A stretch of DNA of 64,000 nucleotides from NCBI RefSeq assembly GCF_029852145.1, contig NC_079970.1:22014331-22078330 (forward strand), written 5' to 3'. A program made the position numbers and the translations under genes. The notes beneath the pieces were generated by a model that saw nothing but the letters and a program-made list of their open reading frames with translations, was not told the origin of the DNA and searched no databases. The stretch is from Microplitis mediator (lineage: Eukaryota; Arthropoda; Insecta; Hymenoptera; Braconidae). This document shows, in pieces, positions 35,562 to 48,800 of the stretch. Each line of letters begins with the position of its first letter. Positions within the stretch are counted from its first letter, which is position 1.

Positions 35562-38500
35562 CGATTAGTTTTACTCAACTTGGTATCTTTTTTTTTATTC
35601 TTCCGAAAATTAAAACACTTGATATTTCTTCCTTTAGCTTTTGTGTTGCTCCAGCGATCCTGCAGCCGTTTCACCACCGAATTTCTCCATTTGACAAACC
35701 TCTGACGTTTGGTGACTATTTGTGGCTGGCTGTTGTCGGTTGATTGAATTACATCGACTGTCGGCTCGGTTACCTCGACGATTCTGTCAACAGCAATGAA
35801 CAATGGTACATCTAATGAAAAGGTCAAGGGCGAAAGAACTTGATCAACTTGTTTTAAGCCCTTGTCCCGCATTTTTTCAATCATTCTCAAAACCGTTGTA
35901 TTATTTATCCATTTATTTATTTATTTACTTGAACCTCAAGACTTTACTGGCTTTTTATTACCAATAATAATTTTAAAAATTTAACTACAAGTAATCTAAA
36001 GAACTTGGTAACAGCGCGGCTTAGCACGTTAAGCGATCAGTCGCATTGGACGTCGGTTACTCGAAGATTGCGGCGCACCCCAAGTCCGCGGTTGGTCAGT
36101 CTTAAGAAGGGGACGTAGGGAGACCCGGTCACGCAAAGATTTGACTTAGAATCGATATCCTACCCTGACTTTTCTTCAGCTTGACGTTCTCGTGTCTCGA
36201 ACGTGTGTTTACTTCACCTACTACTCTACTGCCGACAATAAGCTATAGCTCACGAGCGTCTTAAACTTCCTCATCAACGATTGCCGCCACCCCTACCCAT
36301 CCCTAGACCCATTTAAACTCCCTCGTGACACATATTTCGCTATTTTAATTTGCAAATATTCAAAAGCAAAAAAAAAAACAACTCAAATGTCCACTTAATA
36401 AATGAGTCAACGTATAAGTAAATTTAGTTTAAGTTGGGCTTAAATTAAATCTAGTCCTCTTTCTCTTTCTTCAGGACTTTCTTATTTCTCTTCTCTGTAA
36501 TATGTACACACATTTATTTTCTTTCTCTGTCTTTAATTTCATTTTATTCAAAGGACCTTGGCCGCACGCGACGTCACGAGGTTCATTTTCACCCTGAGCG
36601 ATAACACATGGGTGAAGGAAAATAAAAATTACCAATTGGTCAATTGTGTGTTTTACCTCACCCTGCCCTTGTAAGAATAAACTTTTGTACTTTTGATCGA
36701 TTGTTTTTTGCCCAACGCCCACACTAATTCCCATATCTACTCTCTATAGTTATTTTAATAACGAGTAAATGCCTGGACGTGCGGTCGCCGTAAAATGACT
36801 CACTCGCGATCCTGGACAATTATTTTATCACTCTAAATATCAGCAAATTTATTTCTTCTTATCTTTAATGAGAAAAATAATGAAAGAAAACCGAAAAAAA
36901 ATTGAAAAAAATTCCTGTGTTTTCTTATGTCCGAGCGTCCATGCAAATCGGCCAGGATCGATAAGTCCGTCTCTGGAACAAGCAAACGAGCTGTACTCGC
37001 ACGCTCGAGGTCAAGAAACTCGACGTTCTGCTGGACAATTTTATCGTCTTCATTTTTATCATAAAGACGTACGAGGAATAAAACTTTTCTTCCCTTTCTT
37101 CATTAAAATACTGATAATTTTTTCCATTGCAAGACTTAATTTTTTAAAGTTTAAAAAATAATTTACTTTAAATAAATAATTGCAAGTTAGCAAAATTAAC
37201 TATTGACTAAAACCATTAATTTAAATAAACATTACAGTTAATTTAATTGTAAACATTAAATTATTTGTGTAAAGAAAAAATAAAAGGTATAAAAAATTAC
37301 AGGTTTTAAGTAAATTATTTTCTTTTAACGTTTGAATTAAAATAACTCATTTTGATAAGTTTCTAAAAATAATAATATTACTTTACAAAGTACTCTTTAG
37401 TTAAGTTTAAAGATATTTCTAATCCGGGTAACAGAAATTTCACCACGCATCGTTACAGTCACGAACACCCAAAGCTACAAAAAGTATAAAATTCTTTCCG
37501 GATTATTAATTAAAAGAGAAAACAAAATAAAAACCTTTAATGAAAAAGAAATTGTCTAAAAAAAAACATAAAGTACTTACGCTGGCTCGCCATTTCGTTG
37601 GTTTTCAATATTCATCACATTTCCACTGAGTGTTTCTATTTCCTGTGACCGTTTAACCACATGGGTACCGCGTTTTTCTCTCGCCGATGACACACCACGT
37701 ACGGTATTGAGACTAACTCCGGTGTCAGTAGAGCGGATACTCTCGACAGAACAAGTCGATAAGCCATTAGATGACTTAAGAGAAGTTTCACTTCCGTGGT
37801 TTCGTAACTTATCTTGGGTCTGATCAGTCCTTTCATTCAAAAGCTTTTGATCTCGGCGCTTATCGTCCTCAGGATTAAGTGAACCAGCAGCAGCAGTTTG
37901 AATTATTCTATCAGTTTCATCAGTTTTTAATTTTTTATCACTAGTATCTTCTTTAGTCTGTACTTTAACTTGATCAGTTGCCTTTGTCTCGACAATCTTT
38001 TCATCTTTAATTATCTTCGGCTCCTTATTATCCTCCGGTTTTATATTTTCAACTAATGCTTCAACATTCATTGGCTCAACGACTGCTTCGACGGATTGAA
38101 GACCGTCCGAAATTTTATCATCCGCTACCAAAGTTTTACTTTTCGCAGGTTCAACTTTAGCTTCTACTTTAGATTCAGCTTTAGTCTCGGCTTTAGCTTC
38201 AGTTTTACTCTCTATTTTAGCATCAGATTTAATCTGTTCCGGTACAAAACTTTGTGAACTTTTTTTATTATTATCATCTTTAGTATTCGTAACGACAGCA
38301 GTTGTCTCACCAGTACTTTCATGAGGAATAATATTTGTTGTGTCAATTTTAAGCGGCTGTACTGCAGTTGTGGTCGTTGCACTAACGACACTTTTAGTTC
38401 CTTCACCTTTTGTCGGATGTTTAAGAAGATCCACTAATCCAGGATCGGTTTCTTTTTGTTCTACAGGTTTTACTGCCGGTATTTCTTCGCTCGCAATCAC

Positions 38501-39618
38501 AACAGAATCGTCGGTCGTTCCAGGTGCAGACGAAGATTCAGAAGATACAGCCGGTGAATTTATTTCTTTTTTCTCTTGCTTATCATTTTTATCGGAAATC
38601 TGAATAAATCTTCCACCTCCGGCATTATTCCCACCTCCGACGCTTCCATTAGGAGCGAAAGCTGCATAACGTACAGGTATTTTTGTTGGCGATCGATTTA
38701 TTTTCTTATCCGCTGTTTTAGTTGCAGCTGAATTTTTAGCACCAGTAGAAACACCAGAAGTTTTAGTCGTTGTTGTTGTTGTTGTTTTTGTTGTTGAAGA
38801 CTTTGCCGCACGTATTGTCTCCCCTGTCGGACGTTTCACTGGGGCCTTGAGTGAGCTAGAACGTGGTATCCTGGTGACATAACGACCGGACCGGCGTTCC
38901 CATTTATCACGATCTTTGTTCTTTTGAGTCTTAGCACGATGTGAAGTTAAACCACCTCGTGGTTGGGGTATCAGACTTTGTTTCCGAGGACTATTACCTT
39001 GTGACAATGATTCTGAAATAAGTAAATAATTAACACGTTAAATACAACAATAAATAAGTACTCAAAGCTAATTTATTATCAGCAACACATAGATGACAGT
39101 TCCAAAGAAAAATATATATTTTAAAAGGAAACAGTTTAATTTAAAATTCAAATTACAGTAGGGAAATAAATAAACTCACTGGGTTGAATAAATCGTCGTT
39201 GAGCAGGTACTGGAGGACTCTGTGGTCTTGATTGTGCATGAGGAGGTGGTCCTTTAAAACCTCTAGGCCTAAAGGGGGAGGATCTACCACCAGGTACAAC
39301 TCTCGTTGGAGACAATGGACTTCTGATAATTCTCTGTTCGTGCGTCGGCGATCCACCGACAGATCGCGATGTCGGTTCGATTGCATCAGCAAGAATAACA
39401 AAACTCGATCTGCGGTGCGCTCGTGTCATCGATGATGACGCACCGGATATTTTATACGGTTCCGGTGCACGCGGAGGCTCGGGAATATCCAAATAATATT
39501 GATGATGAGCATTGGCACTGGGATCCAAAAGACGAAATCCTACATGATCATCATCTATAACTCTTTGTCTGCGATATCTTCTCGTATCCTCTTCAAAACC
39601 ATCAAATCTTCGTCGCAT
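34288..39618 (-). CDS. stum: Stum/SPEC3 family membrane protein, 7 coding exons
   Basis: Coding exons on the minus strand: 39618-39180, 39012-37581, 35783-35442, 35287-35086, 34949-34823, 34710-34516, 34418-34288. Total 2868 nt, 955 aa plus TGA, all GT-AG and in phase. The first ~660 residues are disordered (Pro/Arg-rich, then a Lys/Glu/Thr-rich repeat-like stretch of AKAETKAE type). A Gln run follows, then a basic Cys-rich segment (about 740-785: TSCCRPEKSCCFLC, WCRWPSCCSC). The C-terminal SPEC3/Stum domain (about 820-915) has two membrane segments, MRAAIPCLPVPLAWFC and IVDIIVGVSQAFTVLFC, and the phrase WGWSIWWG. The short basic tail ends PTQALRGMERAR. Fly Stum is needed for bending sensation in proprioceptive neurons. 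An in-frame TAA lies 9 nt before ATG 39618, which fixes the start. The family call is firm. Confidence 0.92.
35516..35561 (-). repeat. (CAA)n microsatellite coding the stum polyglutamine run
   Basis: About sixteen nearly pure CAA codons (GTT on the plus strand) encode a Gln run in stum exon 3. The lack of CAG interruptions suggests a length-variable tract, unlike the mixed-codon Gln run downstream of smooth. Confidence 0.85.
35784..35890 (-). CDS. stum: Alternative 5' part of stum exon 3: start of a short isoform
   Basis: Upstream of the acceptor used by the long form, the frame of exon 3 stays open for 36 codons to an ATG at 35890 (MRMIEKMRDKGLKQVDQ). Starting here and using the same downstream exons gives 1104 nt, an exact 367-aa protein that keeps the Gln run, the Cys-rich segment and the SPEC3 domain but drops the disordered N-terminus. 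The adjacent block (about 36000-36300) is GC-rich and promoter-like. Confidence 0.5.
36000..36320 (-). promoter_or_regulatory. GC-rich block, likely internal stum promoter / 5' UTR
   Basis: In an otherwise AT-rich 1.8-kb intron this stretch is markedly GC-rich with several CpG, and it lies directly upstream of the in-frame ATG at 35890. I see no coding frame of interest in it. A second, weaker GC-rich patch lies at about 36925-37040. No core promoter motif is decisive. Confidence 0.4.
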
Positions 39619-39686
39619 CTTATTTTACACCAGCACTTCATCTGCAATCATAAATAGTTAACCATCAGCTATTAATCTGCACAACA

Positions 39687-39965
39687 AACTGCAAAAAAAT
39701 TGGGAGTGATTGCGGATTTTAATTCAATCCGAATTCGGAGTTTTGGAGTTTTAGAAAAAATCACTCCGCATACGAAGTAAATATGGAGTTTTTTTTTCAG
39801 CGAAGTGATTTCAGAGTGATTTGGATTTCATTTGAATTTGCATTCACTCCGATTCGGAATTTTAACATTAAATTAAACTCCCCTTGGAAATTAATTTCAC
39901 TACGAGGGGACTAAATAAATAAACAGTCATCTGCTCCGTATTTACTCCGGTAATTTTTCACAGTG
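39687..39965. repeat. MITE of the GGGAGTgAaTTCGGAGT family (copy 1, stum 5' UTR intron)
   Basis: The left end is ACTGCAAAAAAATTGGGAGTG and the right end ACTCCGGTAATTTTTCACAGT, an inverse match. Internal blocks with alternating GGAGT and ACTCC (for example TTCGGAGTTTTGGAG) are shared with 49432-49744 and 53825-54052. Confidence 0.65.
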
Positions 39966-40487
39966 CAATACACTGCACCCTTATTCTCTCTTTCTCTCTC
40001 TATCTCTGTCTCAGACGTCTTGCGACCCTGCCAAAAAAATTTATTACCCATGTTTATGTACACTTCTAATCATTCTTACTTGTCTAGATTTAAATTATTG
40101 ATACATATATCAAAATATGACCCCGTAATATTTTCAAATTATAAAATTTTTTTACCTCCTGATCTATTAATACCAACAATTATTATTATTATCAGACCTA
40201 AAAGTCTAAAAAAAACTATATACACATAAATATAATAAATAGTAAAGTCACGGTCGACAGTCAAAGAGAAATCTCGTTAGCTGCATGTTTTTTATTTTAT
40301 TATTTAAAATTTCTCCAAGTAATCGATTTACACAAGGACTTGAGCTTGTAATTATTGGTAATTATTATTTAAATTATCATTATTACCCGAATTAAAATAA
40401 TTTTTACTTCTACAAGCTTCTAATATTTAAATAACAATAAAAGTACAAAAGTCTTAGTATTTTATTTGAATAAATTTATTAGCTCAC

Positions 40488-40620
40488 CTGACAGTTGTTA
40501 TTGGACGCGACACCGTCTCGAGCAAGACTCGGTGGACTTCCACACACGCGGAGTCATTCGAGGGAACTGTGTAGAGAAATAAAGGAGCTGGTGAGAGCGC
40601 GACTCGGCCGTTCTGACTGA
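40488..40620 (-). promoter_or_regulatory. stum non-coding first exon and start-site region
   Basis: On the minus strand, TCAGTC (40620-40615) is an insect initiator-like motif. The GC-rich sequence downstream ends at CTGTCAG/GTGAGC (exon end 40488), a strong donor. The matching acceptor is TTGCAG before 39641, giving a two-part 5' UTR ahead of ATG 39618. A tract of GGCTG repeats precedes the initiator. Confidence 0.5.
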
Positions 40621-41228
40621 CCGACCAGCCAGCCAGCCAGTCGGCGAGAACACTGGAGTTAAACAATAATGTATGTGGTATTAAGTTTTACCTGTGCAGT
40701 AGATATATGACAGGTACCAGCTACCAGCTACCAGACACTCCACGCCGGGGAAAGAATCACTGTCATGTAGGATTATACTACTGGGCAGTGAATAGCAACC
40801 CCCTTTTTAAAATAGAGAGTACGCGTGCTACATTACCGCCAAAAATATCCACGACACGTGTGGTCTTGATGATTGTCCTACATCCACTATCAACTTGTTT
40901 AGATACTTAATGATACATACATATCATTAAATATATCCGCTATGCGCATTAAATTATCTACATAAATAAATAATTTACAAGATTTATTAAATATTATATA
41001 TAAGTGATGGTCGCTATCAAGATGTCATTAAATTTCTCTTTACTTACTTTGTACTTATTTCGTCATTTTCATTTTACATAATAAAGTGCGTAGACGTTTC
41101 CTGGCATGATGAGCCCATTTCTCAAGTTCGGGCTCCGTTTAACAACAAGAACATTTTATTTAAAACTTTTGTTGGGTTCTAAGTTATGACTTGAGTAGCA
41201 ACTAGGTCATATTTTATTTAACTATTAA

Positions 41229-41706
41229 GGGCATTCTCAGACAAGTCCCCCACTTTTTAAAAATATGCAATGACTTTCAACTGTGATGACCGTATTAAAA
41301 TTTTATTAATTAATTAAAAAAAAATTAAAACATTAATTGAAAAAAGGACAATGTAGTCGTAATTTCGTTGAGATATAGAATTTTAAAAAAATTAACTACA
41401 ATTGATATCAATTAGGAAATTTGTTGAATAAATTTTGGCCAACAAAATTTAAAAATTCGAATTGGAAAATTGACATGACGATTTTACTGAAATTTATTTA
41501 ATGAATTTTGATCGACTCCTAATTGGTACCAAGTGTAAATAAGTTTTTTTTAAATCTATATATCGGCGGAATTACGACTACGTTGTCTTTTTTTCAATTA
41601 ATGATTTAATTTTTTTTTAATTAATTGATTAAAATTTGATACTCTGATGACAGTTGAAAGTCATTGAAAATTTCTAAAAAGTGGGGGGCACTGTCTGAGA
41701 ATGGCC
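41229..41706. mobile_element. 478-bp piggyBac-like MITE flanked by TTAA
   Basis: GGGCATTCTCAGACAAGTCC on the left is inverted as CACTGTCTGAGAATGGCC on the right. The arms (CACTTTTTA, ATGCAATGACTTTCAACTGT) pair over more than 200 bp. Both flanks are TTAA (41225-41228 and 41707-41710), the piggyBac target duplication. A second copy starts at 63704 and runs off the window. Confidence 0.85.
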
Positions 41707-41836
41707 TTAAACCTGTGATAAATTGATGTATTTTTTTTAGTTGGTGAATTAAAACTGACGTTAGAAGACAATTCAAAATTTTTGAATTTTTAAACTTCCC
41801 GCTGATGATTTTTTTTTGACAGAGTACGTGTCAGAT

Positions 41837-42170
41837 GAGTGTGATGTAGCAGACATGAGAAATGTTATAAATTTTAAATAAATAAATGAATTTAAATTTG
41901 AAAAAATGCGCGCACTGATTTTTCATTTATCTAAATACGCATTTTTAAATGAGTGTGAATGTAGCAGACAAATTTAGAATTATTAATAAATAGAGTAAAT
42001 AATTAATAAAATTAAATTTACAAAATGCGCATTTAAAAAATTTCAAATTAATAAGTGCGTTTTTTATAAGTACTTTTTTGTAATTATTTACTCTATTTGT
42101 TTATAATTTCAAATTTGTCTGATGTCTGCTACATTCATACTCATATTTTAAAATTTTTTTTGTTTATTAT
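41837..42170. repeat. AT-rich foldback repeat, AGCAGACATCAGACAAATT family (copies 2 and partial)
   Basis: GTGTGATGTAGCAGACATGAG near 41838, AATGTAGCAGACAAATTTAG near 41970 and the inverse AATTTGTCTGATGTCTGCTAC near 42112 show overlapping or nested copies of the same family. Confidence 0.6.
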
Positions 42171-42614
42171 AAAATTCAAAGAAGTCCCACTTGTCATTTA
42201 CATTCACACTCATGTGTGAAAGATGTCTAATAATGGTCGAGATTTTTTTCTAATGTTTTTCAACAGAGCACGTGCGCGTCAGATGTCTAATAAGGGTCTA
42301 CGTTTGTCTAGGAAGTGTCTAATAGTGGTTCAAATTTTTTTTTATTTTTCTCAACAGAGCTAGTGTGTGTCAGTTACCTGATAATAGTCTAGGTTTGTCT
42401 AATTGTGAACGCGATCCTGACCAAAACTACGTCAGTTAGATGTTTGTTAAAAAACTTTTAAAAATCTATTCGTGCAATTTCGAAAAATTTTATTTTACTT
42501 AAAAAATAACTTGTTTATGAATATCACAAAACTATCTGATGTCTGCCACTTTCATTATCGTAAAATATGCACATAAAAATTCAAAAATTATAGGACGTCT
42601 GCTAACTTCATTTG

Positions 42615-42616
<2 letters not shown>

Positions 42617-42656
<40 letters not shown>
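42617..42656. repeat. 40-base T homopolymer
   Basis: An uninterrupted T run, the longest homopolymer in the window. It sits between two copies of the foldback family and may be a poly(A) tail of an unrecognised retro-copy, or slippage. Confidence 0.9.
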
Positions 42657-42776
42657 CAAAACAACAATTAAAAAAAAACTAAACTAAAAAAATGCACATG
42701 TAGAAAATTTAAAAAACTATGGGTGCAATTTTTTGAATATTTTTTTTTTTGTCATTTTTAAAAATTAAAAAATTAT

Positions 42777-42973
42777 TACGAGTGTGAATGTAGCAGACAT
42801 CAGACAAATTTAAAATTATAAATAATTAAAAAAATAATAATTATAAATAATGCACTTATTAATTTCAAAAGTTTTCAAATGTGCATTTTTTAAAATTTAC
42901 TTTAATTAATTATTTACTTTATTTATTAATAATTTTGAATTTGTCTGATGTCTGCTACATTCCCACTCATTTT
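42777..42973. repeat. AT-rich foldback repeat, AGCAGACATCAGACAAATT family (copy 3)
   Basis: GAGTGTGAATGTAGCAGACA on the left is matched by TGTCTGCTACATTCCCACTC on the right over about 30 bases, the clearest pair of ends in this family. Confidence 0.7.
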
Positions 42974-44280
42974 AAAAATTTGAAAATTGTTAGACCTCTG
43001 CTAACTTTATTTAAATTTTTTTCTACAAATCAATTTTTAAAAAAACTTAACTAAAAAAATGCACATGTAGAGAATTAAAAAAATTATGGGAGCAATTTTT
43101 TGAATATTTTTTTGTCGTTTTTAAAAATTAAAAAATTATTAGACCGCGGCTAAGTTCAGTACCGTGACGAATAAAAAAATTTAAAAAATCACCACTTGGA
43201 ATGATTGGTTTCAATGTGCAAAATAATGCCCCAGCTTTTATATTGACTTGCAATTACTTGAACATTAGCTTGATTGAAGTTAAAATAGGGCTGGGCTGTA
43301 TAACTATCAATGTGTCTTGAGTCTCTTTTAAATAACCGCGATAAAATCTGGGCTTTTCTCATGATAATTAATATTCTTAGGTAAGTATCAAACAATAATT
43401 ATTTTATATGAGTTAAGTGAAAGGATTATTTTCTATTATTATATTTCATTACAAAAGAAATATATAAATATTTAATTTTAAAAGTGTATTACGGAACTCC
43501 CGTTTTAAAATTTATTTCAAATAAAATATAATCCTTGAATTATTTATTTGTAATTTTAAAAACTATACGCTTATACTTGTAATAAATAAAATATTGTAAC
43601 AAGTAATTAGAGCATGCTCAAATATATTTATTCCATTAACTTCCGTATATACAGATATATCTTAAGTTATTTAACAAATAGTTTTTACTTTTTTCCAGCA
43701 GAAAAAAAAAATAATATTACGTTACATTACACATTCGACTAATAGACATACGGGCATGTCGTCGTCACGCATTTAAATATATATTTTTCATTAGAAAAAA
43801 TAAAAATTTTTTAATTTTTCACTGATGCCCATGTCAAAAAAAAAATTATTACAAAAACTTTCATCGTAACTTTCAAATTTTAAATAATTTAAATTCAACT
43901 ATTGTTTGAAAAATCTCATGCGCAGTTTAAGTTCTTACAAAAACTATTTTTGAATTTACAAAATACTAATTTTAAAATTTACTTGTTTATGAAAACAACA
44001 AAGTGATAAATTTATTATCCTGGAGTTAGTAGACATTTAATAATTTTCGGATTTCTTTTAACGAATCAATTACAAAAAAAAAAAAAAAAAAAAAGAAAAA
44101 TATGCACATGTAGAAAATTAAAAAAGCTATAGGTGCAATTTTTCAAATATTTTTTTTTTTATAATTTACCATTTAAAAAAAAATCCAAAAATTATTAGTC
44201 GACTAACTTCAGTATCATAATAAATTTTTAGTTTTTCAAAATTTTGATCTTAATTTTTTAGACCTCACATGAGTAAAAAT

Positions 44281-44500
44281 TAGGGATGTGCGAATCGAAT
44301 GGAATCAAATTTGAAATTCAAATCGAATTACTTCTATCCGCAAGTTTTTGAATTATTAGTAATTTTTAAAATATTACTCGATTCAAATCGCGAAAGTTCT
44401 GATCAGCTTTCAAATATTCAATTGACTCTTCACAAATAATTCAAAAAACTTCATTCGAAAATTAACGAATAATTCATAAGTTCTGCCCATCCCCAGTAAA
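44281..44500. repeat. Repeat of the TTAGGGATGTGCGAAT family
   Basis: It begins TAGGGATGTGCGAATCGAAT, is rich in GAATTATT/TTCGAAAATT units and ends near CTGCCCATCCCC. It is related to 15144-15500 and 29345-29600. Confidence 0.5.
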
Positions 44501-45829
44501 AATAATTATAAATTATTTAAAATTTAAAAGTTTAAAAATTTTCAGTAACTAATTTTTTTAACACGAGTGTAATTAAATAATTAAAAATACATCTAGCCGA
44601 GTAAGAAGTAATTATAAACTAGAGACCGATATGTCGCGGCCTTTGGCATCAAAATAGTCACATTTTTTTCCAAGCTATCAATCAATCAATTTTTTGTGTT
44701 ATGTGTTTACTTGTGTGGGTAATAAGTATTATAATAGTAATAGTAATACTGCCTATGTAATGATCCTCCAGTATAATCGAGCAACACTTAAGCTTTAACG
44801 TTGTATAATATAAACAATAATAATAATAATAATAATAAGGGTAGCTTATAATCAGCCATGGTATTGTCATTATGTTTATATTAGCATACAAACCATATGA
44901 GTTTATTAGTATTCATTGTACCCTGGATAATAATTCTCATACAATGTTTTTTAATATTGATTTTCTTTCAGATTTTATTTTATTATTATTTTTTTCATTA
45001 TTTATTATAGCAACAGCGGCACTTATTAAACTTCCGGCTAAATAAATTACATTTTTATTTTTAAATAACTTCTTAGCATAAATATTTTCTCTCGTAATTT
45101 CACTTATTTATGTATGTATGTATGTATGTTTAGTTATTTTGTTTTTTAAATTCAAACTAAAGATGTATATTAAATATCACGTATTTAATGAGAGAAAATT
45201 TCGATTTTATAGGCCGAATTATTTTTTTAAAATAAGCGGTTTTGCATAAATTAGCTTTTATATTTGCTACTTAATTATAATTTTTAATTTTAAGTAAATA
45301 TATTTGATTAATTTATTAAATTAAAGCCCGAAAGTTTGTGTCTATACAGGTATTTATATATATATTTCATTTTTTTGTTGAGGTAATTTTAATTGTAAAT
45401 ATATATCATTTTTTTTGTTTTGTTTAATAAAATTATAATGATCTAGAGTTCAATAGTTTATAAATTATAAAAAATTTGTATAAAATTACATTTTAAAGGG
45501 TATAATTTCTAAACTATTAAATCTAATCAATCTACAATAATAATAATTTTATATAAAAAATTATTAAAACAAATTAATAATAATAATAATAATAAAATAA
45601 AATATTATAATTTCGGGCTTCAATTATCATTATCACGTAATAAATATTTTTTAACACAAGGACTTGATTTATAAATAAAATATTGTACAGAATTGTGATC
45701 ACAAGTCAACGAGTTTGATGACAAAGTTGATGAAAAAGTAGAACAAGGTGACGAAGAATTCGAACAAGAATAAGAATAAGAAGAAGCAGCAGTAACAGCA
45801 GTATTAATAATACGTATTATAGCTCGACG

Positions 45830-48800
45830 TTATGTATTAGTTTCCGTTTTTTCCTGTATTTTTTGCATATAAATTTTTTTATGATCCTTACGATACTTTT
45901 CAATCGTCAGATCAGCATTTACATTAGTAGGCAAACGCAATGTACGGGGATCAAGACTGGCAGCTAATTTCAAATAAGTTTCCTCCATTTCTTTGGTTAT
46001 TTTAACTTCGCAATCTTCACCACTTGTTAATTTTTTTTCATTACTTGTCCAATTATTTTTTCTTCCATCCTCGTCCTCTCCGTCGTCTTCGTTTGTCGAG
46101 TCGAAACAAATCAAATCCTTAACTTGTTCATTCTCTGGTTTTTTATTGCAACTTAATAAACTTTTCTTATCAATCGCGTGTGTTTTAATAACCAGTTCAT
46201 TGGCGATACTTTTATTACTATCGAACGCCGTCTTCAATGAATTATTTTCATTAATATGATCATCAGTATTCGGTATTTCAATAATACAAGACGATTTTGT
46301 GCTCTTGATATTTTGTGGCTGTGTCAGATTATCACTGGATGTGCTCGGCTTAATACCAGTATTATTAATATTATTATTATTATTGTTATTATTATTATTA
46401 TTAATATTTATATTATTAGTATTACTAATAATGCTATTACTGTTTCTTGTATGCGGAATTTTTTTAACTCCAACAGATGACTGAACCCACTCAGCCACCC
46501 TCTGTAATTGTGTTGCATCGTTCGATAAAATAGGAAGAGCTTCTTCACTGCTAGTCGACAGCGATCTACCAGAACGTGTTGATTTAGCAAGATTGTGTAC
46601 GAGAGCTGTATTTGTTTGATTGGCACTTCCGCTACCACTTCCAGAGCTCGTATAAAGAACTGTCTGATATTGACCGGCGTTGTCTAGCAAAATATTTTTC
46701 GATCCCTCACGACTCACGCGCATCAAACAGTTCCTCGGGCCAATAACACGGTCTTTATTTACTGGACTGAGTAGTCGTCGCTTTTCATTATTAATTTGGA
46801 CTAGATCACTCGAGCTACTTGACGGCTCAGAGCTTGACATCAGAACGCTGTCATTGCTAAAACTCGGACTTACTGCAAAATCTGGCGATTGATTCGCAGT
46901 GTCTTCATTTGAAACTTCGATTACTGTCACCTGATTACTATGATTGCTATTGTTGTTGTTGTTGTTGTTATTATTATTATTATTGTTATTATTATGGTTA
47001 TTGTTATTGTTATTAATATTATTACGGGGTTCTGTCTTCCAAATTCGTTCATTTATTACGTCCAAATGAATGTCACTTTTACTATTCGATTCGCTGTTGG
47101 CTTCTAGCTGGGGAGAATTCAATTTCGATTTGCTCCAATTATTTCGCCATATTCGTTCGTTTATTATATCAACAGGATTAACTTGACCCTGTGATTTTTG
47201 TATTACTATATTGTCAATTGGAATTTCTATCCTCTTGGGTTTATTATTTTGTTTTATTTTAAGCGTTGATTTAGATTGACGTTCAATTTTTATTTGTGAT
47301 GGCAAATCCTGATTTACTTTTGTGCATACGCCTGTTTTATTAACATTCAAACTTTGACATTTTGTTTCATCACTTTTACATAAATCGTAATTATTATTGT
47401 TATTGTTATTATTAGTATTACTATTATTATTATTATTACTGTTATTATTTGGACTAGTTTGCACCTTATTACAAATAATATTATCGGGATTAGTTTGTGT
47501 ATGGGAATCAACGGTTAAAATCGACTTATGACAAACACACGTTGAACAATGTTTAGCAAGTAAACGATCCTTTTCCCGATCCTCAAGGACTTTGGCCATA
47601 ATTGCTGCTGAAACTACATCTATTTGTGGTTTACCGTCGTCACTCTCGTCATCACTGTGCTTGTCTGGATTTGTTTTTGTTATGTTGTAAACCATTGCCG
47701 TTGGTGGAAAGGTTGATATTGGCACAGTTATACTTTTAACTTCTGATTGTGATTGATCGCTTGAACGTCGCTTTTGACTCATGTAATGTTTTACTCGTGA
47801 CTGGATTTCTAGTGGCAACTAAAATAAAACAATCCATTTTAATTATCGTCATTATTACTATTTTGTACATGCTGCTATTACTGACAGTGTCCTAATTAAC
47901 CCGTCAGCACTCCCGTTATGAGCATTTTGCTTAGAGGACACTATTCAAATTATAGGATGTCGCTGTAGTGCGAGCGAGACATGAAAAAACACGGGAGAGC
48001 TGAAGGGTTATTGACTCGGACAATCTATTTTCTAACTTCCCGCTGTGAAAATTTAAAATTTTCAAAAAATGTCAAGTTATTGGTTTCGATCCGATTTTAG
48101 AAAATTTAGTTTTCATTAGATATCGACATTCTGAGGTATTAGGAAGCTATTCAAACTATTGCCGTGTATGTAAATGTGTGTGAGTATGTAAACTTTTTTT
48201 TGTCTGATATCTTTGGAACGAATAAATCGATTTGAAGGTTTTGGGTGGCAATCAAAAGGGCTCACGAGACTTAGAACTGATTAGACTTGAGAGTTGACCG
48301 GTCGAATAGTTTACAAGTCATACGAAAAATAAAAATAAAAATCCCCAAGTGGGCGAACGGTATTATCTTTGTTGCACTAATACAGTTATCAGGAACTTTG
48401 GCCGAATGTTTTTCTTAAACAAAAGAATATTATCAAAAAATTAAAGCGCACTTCGCTAGATTAGACAGTAGTGCATCGATGTGCAATCTGTAGTTTGTAT
48501 TTAGAGATTTTGGTTCCGAAAAAATCTGATCAAAGCTCTCGATTGTCGCTAAGTACGCGCGAATTGATTGATTTGTTCCGAAGATATCGTCGGAAAAAAT
48601 TCATTTTTTCAGCGAAATATACAGATTTTTGGACCATCTGTTTTTTGGGCTCGAAGAGCTCAAAAGTATATCAATGATAACGTTTTCGAGCACGAAAATA
48701 GCGGGAAGTTCTGGGGTTGGCCCACAGGGTCACCGGTTTTCGATTTTTTGTTTTGATTTCATTTATTATAATTAAAAAAAAACAATTATATGTTTGGAGA

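Larger units (their letters stand above)
40621..45829. other. Repeat-rich intergenic region between stum and the TJAP1-like gene
   Basis: It contains the TTAA-flanked MITE (41229-41706), two or more copies of the AGCAGACATCAGACAAATT foldback family (about 41837-42170 and 42777-42973), degraded relatives up to 44260 (GCACATGTAGAAAATT units), a 40-base T homopolymer, the CGAAT-type repeat at 44281-44500, a (GTAT)n run near 45113-45130, and the 3' UTR of the TJAP1-like gene up to 45829. No exon is supported. Confidence 0.5.

Noticed and set aside
35487..35743. Plus-strand frames with Cys or Leu runs opposite stum exon 3
   Set aside because: They are translations of the complementary GTT repeat of the stum Gln tract.
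46256..46484. Ile/Leu-rich plus-strand frames inside the TJAP1-like gene
   Set aside because: They are antisense of the Asn codon runs (AAT/AAC) of the real CDS.
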